A model generated the notes under the pieces. The model had not been told where the DNA came from and searched no databases. It worked only from the letters and a program-made list of their open reading frames with translations. A DNA stretch of 21,432 nucleotides, from NCBI GenBank assembly GCA_025999435.1, contig BNXH01000030.1, positions 1-21,432 of the forward strand, read 5' to 3'. Position 1 is the stretch's first letter. The number at the start of each line of letters is the position of its first letter. The stretch comes from Bacteroidia bacterium. GTDB taxonomy: Bacteria; Bacteroidota; Bacteroidia; Bacteroidales; Dysgonomonadaceae. The position numbers were made by a program, and so were the translations under genes. This document shows positions 16,694-21,432 of the stretch, in pieces.

Positions 16694-17458
16694 CTATTTA
16701 ATCTCTTTATGGAATAAGCTACCTGAGGCTTGGGCAGTAGGCATGACCAACAGATCTTGTATATCAACATGCGAAGGTTGCGAAACAACATAATGTACAG
16801 CTTCGGCTATATCGTCTGCCACAAGATTTTCAAAACCTACATACACCTGATTCGCTCTGGTTTGATCTCCTTTAAAGCGGACTAACGAAAATTCGGTTTC
16901 CACAGCTCCGGGGCATATTTGGGTAACTTTGATATTGTATGGCAGAAAATCCATTCGCATACCTTTGCTCAGAGCATCTACGGCATGTTTGGTCGCGCAA
17001 TATACGACTCCGTTAGGGTATACATCCTTTCCGGCGATAGAACCAATATTGATAATATGGCCCGACTTACGGGCAACCATACCCGGCGATACAACACGGG
17101 TAACATATAGCAGTCCTTTTACATTCGTGTCGATCATCCGTTCCCAATCTTCCAATACTCCTTTGTGAATAGGGTCGAGACCGACAGCTAAACCGGCATT
17201 ATTAACCAATACATCAATATCTTTCCACTCTTCAGGAAGGCTATCTATCGCTTTTTCTACTTCATCATATATTCTGACATCAAAATAAAGAGAGAGAACT
17301 TTTACCTCATATTTAATTTCAATTTCTTTTTCAAGCTCTTCAAGCCGGTCTTTACGTCGTCCGGTAATAATTACATTATAACTTTCCTTTGCCAAACGCA
17401 AAGCTGTAGCTCTCCCCAAACCGGAGGTTGCTCCTGTAATAAGCGCTATCTTTTTCAT
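16694..17458 (-). CDS. Short-chain dehydrogenase, YdfG-like NADP-dependent hydroxy acid/serine dehydrogenase
   Basis: Classical SDR oxidoreductase, 254 residues from the ATG at 17458. Cofactor motif TGATSGLG (8-15) with RR at 34-35, which favours NADP; NNAG at 86-89; catalytic tetrad N112, S140, Y153 and K157 (YCATK). The C-terminal pattern CPGAVETEFSLVRFKGD and the late P-T-Q motif resemble E. coli YdfG (3-hydroxy acid/L-allo-threonine dehydrogenase); the true substrate is not certain. An in-frame GTG at 17479 would add seven residues overlapping the previous gene. The ATG, 8 bp after that gene's stop, starts exactly at the Rossmann strand and is preferred. Cotranscribed with the DUF4468 gene. 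Confidence 0.88.
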   Translation of the reverse strand: MKKIALITGATSGLGRATALRLAKESYNVIITGRRKDRLEELEKEIEIKYEVKVLSLYFDVRIYDEVEKAIDSLPEEWKDIDVLVNNAGLAVGLDPIHKGVLEDWERMIDTNVKGLLYVTRVVSPGMVARKSGHIINIGSIAGKDVYPNGVVYCATKHAVDALSKGMRMDFLPYNIKVTQICPGAVETEFSLVRFKGDQTRANQVYVGFENLVADDIAEAVHYVVSQPSHVDIQDLLVMPTAQASGSLFHKEIK

Positions 17459-17466
17459 GTCACTTT

Positions 17467-18573
17467 TTATTTTATCCACACGTTTATAATTTCACCCAGG
17501 CATGATTTAAGATTGGCGCCCTCAGCCGGTATTTCTCCGGACTTTTTACACTCTATAATCATCCATGCTTCCGAAAACGCAGGAGAGCCTGAAGGCATTG
17601 CCACAGGAGTAAACTCTGTGTCCTTGATCTTTTCTGAACCATCCAGTTTAGCTAACCCGTCATTGTATATTTCCGTAAAGAAACATATAGTATACGTTTT
17701 TGCATTTTCGATTAACGAATACCGGCTTGCGCTAACATTCGTTATCGCCTGTAATCTTTCCATCAAAGTAGACGTACCTTTCCATTTAGCAAGGATAGCC
17801 GATGGTTCTTTCACATTACCGCTCAATATCAGCACTTCTTTGCCTATCATTGAGGCCGGGATTTTATCAGCCGAGATTTTCTTAAATCCGGATATTGTAG
17901 ATGCGGTATTTTGCAGCGGCTGAGATACTTCTTTTTCAACAACAGGGGCCGGAACTACTGCTACAGGCTGTTCGACGACAGCCACGACCGGTTGGGCTGC
18001 CGCACCTGTCGTACTCACCCCATTGAGATACACATCTATAGATCGAAAAATACTACTAATACTATCTATGGTTTGCGTTCTGAATTTATCATAATACCGA
18101 TTAAGCTTATCCCCTTTTTTATTAAGAGCTATTTTGTCCGTGATCATTTGTTCCGCAGGTTGCAAATCTTTACTGTCGGAATAATCATATTTGATGCCCC
18201 TGACAGTAACATCACATTTCCCGTTCCCTACTTTCATAAGCAACTGGTAAGTCATTTTTGCCTGATCGAGGACTAAAGCACTTTTTTTAAAGACAAGGTA
18301 TTTTTCACCACCGCATGCTATTGTTCGGGATTGAGGATCCGACAATAACACTCTGTTATTCAAATCCCCTTCGGACTTATAATTCTCTTGTGCCCATTTA
18401 TCCATTAAGCTAAAGAAACGATCATCATCGATTAGCTGCTTTACTGTTACAGATTTTTCAAAAACCACCTTACCTCCAACTTCAGGCACAGCTCCGGCTA
18501 AATATTTATTCTGCTGAGCAACAGAAAAAAGACTTACTAAAAAAAGAGAAGCCAGTAAAAGATATTTATTCAT
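17467..18573 (-). CDS. Secreted DUF4468-type protein with second C-terminal domain
   Basis: Exported protein of unknown function, 368 residues. It has a signal peptide (hydrophobic 3-18, likely cleavage near SVAQ at 17-20). An N-terminal domain (about 35-180), starting from the GGKVVFEKSVTV segment, looks like DUF4468, found mostly in Bacteroidota. A linker at about 187-222 is rich in Val, Ala and Pro. A C-terminal domain (about 228-368) I do not recognise; it has cysteines in its last 35 residues. No lipobox is seen. It has its own promoter and is followed after 8 bp by the dehydrogenase. Family assignment is from memory of the pattern. Confidence 0.7.
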   Translation of the reverse strand: MNKYLLLASLFLVSLFSVAQQNKYLAGAVPEVGGKVVFEKSVTVKQLIDDDRFFSLMDKWAQENYKSEGDLNNRVLLSDPQSRTIACGGEKYLVFKKSALVLDQAKMTYQLLMKVGNGKCDVTVRGIKYDYSDSKDLQPAEQMITDKIALNKKGDKLNRYYDKFRTQTIDSISSIFRSIDVYLNGVSTTGAAAQPVVAVVEQPVAVVPAPVVEKEVSQPLQNTASTISGFKKISADKIPASMIGKEVLILSGNVKEPSAILAKWKGTSTLMERLQAITNVSASRYSLIENAKTYTICFFTEIYNDGLAKLDGSEKIKDTEFTPVAMPSGSPAFSEAWMIIECKKSGEIPAEGANLKSCLGEIINVWIK

Positions 18574-18599
18574 TTCGACAAGTTATTATGATTATACCA

Positions 18600-18629
18600 T
18601 AAAAGTAGTAATTTATAGTAGTTTGTCAA
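18600..18629 (-). promoter_or_regulatory. Promoter of the DUF4468-dehydrogenase unit
   Basis: On the minus strand TTG (18627-18629), a 19-bp spacer, then TACTTTTA (18600-18607), one mismatch from TAnnTTTG. The start codon follows 26 nt after the -7 box. Confidence 0.55.
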
Positions 18630-18647
18630 TATGATTGACTAGTCAAT
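18625..18647. promoter_or_regulatory. Three alternating GTCAAT half-sites overlapping the -33 box
   Basis: GTCAAT (18625-18630), ATTGAC (18634-18639) and GTCAAT (18642-18647) form two overlapping palindromes, with 3-bp and 2-bp spacers. The second, ATTGACTAGTCAAT, is a perfect 14-bp palindrome. The first half-site contains the TTG of the -33 box, as expected of an operator; alternatively the sequence is a short hairpin at the end of the upstream DUF3078 unit. Confidence 0.4.
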
Positions 18648-18659
18648 TAACTATCCTGT

Positions 18660-19562
18660 TTAAAAGTTATAAGCAAGACCTATGCCAAGCATTTCTTTAA
18701 ACTGTACTTTTGGGCCCCGTTTTACTTCCGTACCATCATCTTCTATCTTTATGGATTGCACATCGTCATCATATTTTAATGTGGTATTAATAGTTGCAGA
18801 CAAGAATTTATTAATCTTCATACTTAGCAATACATCCCAATTAACGTCTATATTACCGAACGATTTATTATAGGCAGTAAAAAAGTCAGCCGTAGAAATT
18901 AATTCTACATTTTCCATTATTTTTTTCTGTAGACGGCCTTTCAGGTAGGCCCCGAATTCAACCTTAAATTTATCACCCGGGTCAACACCAAAAGATCCTA
19001 AATCTGAAAGATAATCATCCTGAACAAAAGTTAGTTTGCCTGCTGTAGGAGAGAGATAAATAGAATAAATTGTATTCGGTCGATATTCTATACCTAATGA
19101 AATATTAGAATAGCCGGGAGCCATAAATTTAGACATATACTCGCTTCTTTCACCATCTTTTGAATAATTATATCCTTTAGCAAACTGCGACTTGAAATCT
19201 CCCATCACTGTATAGAACCATTTATCATCGGTAGAATATCCTAATTGTGTAGTAAAATCGATCTTATCACTTACCTTCCGGGTACCTTGTGTTTTCGTAT
19301 TTGTCAATCCATATTCAAGAGCCAAAGCATTAGCCCAAAGCCAATTCCCGCTTTTACGCGTAAGCGTCCCATTCAAATATGCAGTTCCGGCAACAGAACT
19401 TTCACCTCCGGCAGACCAATTCGTTAATGCAGTCTGCGATAAATTCAGACCTGTCACCCCTTTCAAATACCATTTTCCATCTTCCAATTTGGCTTTATCA
19501 TCTTGTGCATTTACTACGGCAACAAAGAGAATAAGAATAGACATGAACAATAAACGTTTCAT
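18660..19562 (-). CDS. DUF3078 outer-membrane beta-barrel protein
   Basis: Exported, probably outer-membrane protein of unknown function; 300 residues. It has an N-terminal signal peptide (1-19, ending VNAQ) and the DUF3078 hallmark GLNLSQTALTNWSAGGE (36-52). The remainder is alternating polar/hydrophobic strands rich in Tyr, Trp and Gly, ending in ...GLAYNF with a terminal Phe, as recognised by the outer-membrane barrel assembly machinery. It starts 22 bp after the glucosaminidase stop, suggesting cotranscription. The DUF is nearly confined to Bacteroidota. Confidence 0.82.
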   Translation of the reverse strand: MKRLLFMSILILFVAVVNAQDDKAKLEDGKWYLKGVTGLNLSQTALTNWSAGGESSVAGTAYLNGTLTRKSGNWLWANALALEYGLTNTKTQGTRKVSDKIDFTTQLGYSTDDKWFYTVMGDFKSQFAKGYNYSKDGERSEYMSKFMAPGYSNISLGIEYRPNTIYSIYLSPTAGKLTFVQDDYLSDLGSFGVDPGDKFKVEFGAYLKGRLQKKIMENVELISTADFFTAYNKSFGNIDVNWDVLLSMKINKFLSATINTTLKYDDDVQSIKIEDDGTEVKRGPKVQFKEMLGIGLAYNF

Positions 19563-19584
19563 CAGTAGTTTGTTTAGTTTAGTA

Positions 19585-20505
19585 TTATCTTAATTTTAAA
19601 ACATCACCTTCTATAGGAACATATTCGAAGTCTTTTTTGTTCATCTTATATAAGTTCTTCACCTTTATCCCGTACAATTGTGAAATACTGTGCATTGATT
19701 CGCCCACCTGAACCACATGTTCATAATAAGGCTTATCGGCCTTCGATTTCTTTTTCTGGAAATATACCAGATCGCCTTTCTTTAATGGGAATCCCTCCGG
19801 AACCTCATTATATTTATATAAATCTTTGGGCTTAAAGTCGAATTCGGCAGCGATAGCTTCATAATTATCGCCATCCATAGCAATAACATATATCAAGTTA
19901 TGTGTTTTATATGGAGTATGATTATACTCAGGATTCAACGGACGTGTCTCCTCCTTAGCCCTCCCTTTACCAAGATCTTCTTTATCGTGCCGGTACAATT
20001 CATAATCTTCAATAAGTTTTATCAATTTATTCGCATAGGCCTTATCAGTAGCATACCCTGCTTGCTGCAAACCTTTTGCCCATCCTCGATAGTCGGTTAT
20101 TTCCAAATCAAACAGGTTTTTATATCTCGCCTTGGCCAAAAATTTGGAATGATCTTCAAACGAATCTTCTGCTTTTTTATATTTTCTAAAGCAATCATTC
20201 GGACCGTCATCTGCTTTATAAACCTTTTCTCCGGTCCAGTCGCTATGGCACTTTATACCAAAGTGATTATTTGAACTGACTGTAAGAGAACTCTTCCCTG
20301 CGCCTGACTCCAACAATCCTTGAGCAAGAGTTATGCTGGCAGGTATTTTATACCGCCTCATATGGTCTATTGCAATCCCCTTATAGGCGCTGATATAGTC
20401 ATCATAAATCTTATAGCGTTTGGCTTGTGAAAAGGTAGGAATAGAGATAAAGAAAATGAGAGTAGAAAATATGATTGTTTTGAAAGAGGTATCTACTTTT
20501 TTCAT
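19585..20505 (-). CDS. Secreted glucosaminidase (FlgJ/GH73-like) with LysM repeats
   Basis: Peptidoglycan hydrolase predicted to cleave N-acetylglucosaminyl bonds of the glycan strand, acting in the periplasm or at the cell surface. The 306-residue product has a signal peptide (about 1-27). The glucosaminidase domain (about 36-172) has catalytic glutamate E66 in GLLESGAGKS and the following SSNNHFGIKC segment. Two LysM-like modules lie at about 203-250 and 262-306; the second, HVVQVGESMHSISQLYGIKVKNL, is clear (263-285), the first weaker. The start is 33 bp from the divergent cytidine deaminase start. The linked barrel protein suggests a cell-envelope unit. Confidence 0.9.
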   Translation of the reverse strand: MKKVDTSFKTIIFSTLIFFISIPTFSQAKRYKIYDDYISAYKGIAIDHMRRYKIPASITLAQGLLESGAGKSSLTVSSNNHFGIKCHSDWTGEKVYKADDGPNDCFRKYKKAEDSFEDHSKFLAKARYKNLFDLEITDYRGWAKGLQQAGYATDKAYANKLIKLIEDYELYRHDKEDLGKGRAKEETRPLNPEYNHTPYKTHNLIYVIAMDGDNYEAIAAEFDFKPKDLYKYNEVPEGFPLKKGDLVYFQKKKSKADKPYYEHVVQVGESMHSISQLYGIKVKNLYKMNKKDFEYVPIEGDVLKLR

Positions 20506-20538
20506 ATATTTAATGTTTATATAATAACAGCAATAAAT

Positions 20539-21024
20539 ATGGAAAGTTTAAATTTAACAACAAAGATACTCGTTTACAACTACGAAGAAAGCCCTGAAAC
20601 TATAAAAAAACTTGTAAATGAAGCCAAATCCGCTACAAAAAGAGCATATGCCCCCTATTCTAACTTTCATGTAGGAGCAGCTATTCTTCTCGCCAATGGG
20701 GAAATAATAACCGGCAACAACCAAGAAAATGCAGCTTACCCCTCAGGATTGTGTGCTGAAAGAGTGACCGTTTTTCATGCTAATGCCCAATATCCCAATG
20801 TGGCAGTAGAAGCCATAGCCGTTGCGGCATGCAGTAGCAAAGGTGAGTTCACAACTAATCCGTGCAGCCCTTGTGGCGGATGCAGGCAAGTTTTACTGGA
20901 AGTTGAAAACAGGTATAACCGTCCAATAAAAATAATTTTATACGGAGAAAGTAAAATTTATGAATTGGAGTCCGCTAAAGCTTTGTTACCGGTAGGTTTT
21001 GGCGCAGATTCTTTATTTGATTGA
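20539..21024 (+). CDS. cdd: Cytidine deaminase
   Basis: Zinc enzyme that deaminates cytidine and deoxycytidine to uridine and deoxyuridine in pyrimidine salvage; cytoplasmic, usually a tetramer in this size class. The 161-residue protein has APYSNFHVGAA (38-48), the CAE motif (zinc ligand C72, proton-shuttling E74), and PCGGCRQ (zinc ligands C112 and C115). It carries about 15-20 extra residues before the core domain compared with the roughly 130-residue type. It is divergent from the glucosaminidase gene and its stop is separated by one base from the stop of the convergent metallopeptidase gene. Confidence 0.95.
   Translation: MESLNLTTKILVYNYEESPETIKKLVNEAKSATKRAYAPYSNFHVGAAILLANGEIITGNNQENAAYPSGLCAERVTVFHANAQYPNVAVEAIAVAACSSKGEFTTNPCSPCGGCRQVLLEVENRYNRPIKIILYGESKIYELESAKALLPVGFGADSLFD
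20561..20568 (-). promoter_or_regulatory. Candidate -7 box for the glucosaminidase gene, inside cdd
   Basis: Minus-strand TATCTTTG is a perfect TAnnTTTG match, 55 nt upstream of the glucosaminidase ATG and within the first codons of cdd. The -33 position lacks a clean TTG. The 33-bp gap itself is too small for two divergent promoters, so at least one must lie in coding DNA. Confidence 0.35.
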
Positions 21025-21025
21025 T

Positions 21026-21432
21026 CTATATAGGAGTTTTAAAAGCTTTCAATTCTTTTGTCTGCTTTTTGCTTTTACCGTCTGTGACTTTATCCAGTAA
21101 TTGCCAGAAACGATCGCCATGATTCATTTCCACAGTATGGCAAAGCTCATGTAAGATAACATGATCTATGAGGTGCTCCGGTAAGAGCATGCAATAGTAT
21201 GAAAGGTTGATGCTCTTTTTAGACGAACAACTACCCCACCGGGTACGGCTTTTATTTATTTTTATATCTGAAACGGTAAAGCCGCATTTTTGCGCAAAGA
21301 GTTTCACCTTTGCCGGCAATAAACGGTTAGCCTCGTATCGTAAGGCTTTTTCTATCTGCTTCAGAATTAAATTCTGAATTGACGTTTTTTCAAAATCAGT
21401 GCCTGGGGGACAGGAAATAGATAATATAGCAT
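21026..21432 (-). CDS. YgjP-like (DUF45/SprT-like) metallopeptidase, 5' end cut by the window
   Basis: C-terminal 134 residues of a zinc metallopeptidase-like protein; the frame stays open to the window edge, so the true start is outside. The zinc motif HELCH is at codons roughly 21137-21151, with the third histidine six residues on in MNHGDRFW. It is preceded by the family segment SRTRWGSCSSK and INLSYYCMLLP. The family (YgjP, often annotated M48 or DUF45) has poorly defined substrates and sometimes accompanies restriction systems. A TTG at 21319 is not a sensible start, as the upstream codons (KQIEKALRYEANRLLP) read as normal family sequence. Converges on cdd with a 1-bp gap; no terminator is evident. 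Confidence 0.88.
   Translation of the reverse strand, partial: AILSISCPPGTDFEKTSIQNLILKQIEKALRYEANRLLPAKVKLFAQKCGFTVSDIKINKSRTRWGSCSSKKSINLSYYCMLLPEHLIDHVILHELCHTVEMNHGDRFWQLLDKVTDGKSKKQTKELKAFKTPI

Noticed and set aside
16605..16793. Plus-strand frame of 62 codons starting in the palindromic element
   Set aside because: It is built from the repeat and the antisense of the dehydrogenase 3' end, with no coding features.
17459..17479. GTG start adding seven residues to the dehydrogenase
   Set aside because: It would overlap the preceding gene, and the ATG at 17458 starts right at the conserved Rossmann strand.
17511..18276. Plus-strand frames of 121-136 codons opposite the DUF4468 gene
   Set aside because: They are antisense to a gene with a signal peptide, promoter and plausible family match, and their translations look random.
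21360..21378. 19-bp inverted repeat TTCAGAATT-A-AATTCTGAA
   Set aside because: It lies inside the open frame of the YgjP-like gene and encodes plausible protein sequence; probably chance in AT-rich DNA.

Overview
The window looks like a Bacteroidota chromosome, most likely Bacteroidales and possibly close to Dysgonomonas; the genus is a guess. Evidence for the phylum: AT-rich intergenic DNA, TAnnTTTG-type -7 promoter boxes with TTG about 18-19 bp upstream, no obvious Shine-Dalgarno sequences, DUF4468 and DUF3078 proteins, and a NuoG that lacks the molybdopterin-like domain.

Region 1 (about 113-13394, minus strand) is a complete 14-gene respiratory complex I operon in the order nuoA-B-C-D-E-F-G-H-I-J-K-L-M-N. 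It has a candidate promoter upstream of nuoA and a strong intrinsic terminator 27 bp after nuoN. NuoC and NuoD are separate, and the NADH-oxidising subunits NuoE and NuoF are present with all cofactor cysteines. NuoEFG feed electrons from NADH into the NuoB/C/D/I arm, and NuoH/A/J/K/L/M/N form the quinone site and ion-pumping membrane arm. Most genes are 3-17 bp apart, but four junctions (J/I, H/G, G/F and E/D) are widened to 80-99 bp by arrays of 7- or 8-bp tandem repeats. These divide the operon into ABCD | EF | G | HI | JKLMN. One array supplies the last codons and stop of nuoF, and another creates a false upstream start for nuoJ.

Region 2 (13395-14497): an AT-rich 327-bp spacer carrying a perfect 16-bp palindrome and a hairpin, then trmD (minus), separated by a divergent promoter region from region 3.

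Region 3 (14498-21432): a membrane-anchored M48-type metalloprotease (+); a composite palindromic repeat between convergent genes; a two-gene unit of a secreted DUF4468 protein and a YdfG-like short-chain dehydrogenase (minus); a two-gene unit of a secreted glucosaminidase with LysM domains and a DUF3078 outer-membrane barrel protein (minus); cytidine deaminase (+); and the 3' part of a YgjP-like metallopeptidase gene (minus) that runs off the window end.

No tRNA, rRNA, CRISPR array, transposase or phage gene was seen. No clearly new multigene system is visible. The most unusual features are the repeat arrays inside the nuo operon, their intrusion into coding sequence, and the altered cysteine pattern of the short NuoG.
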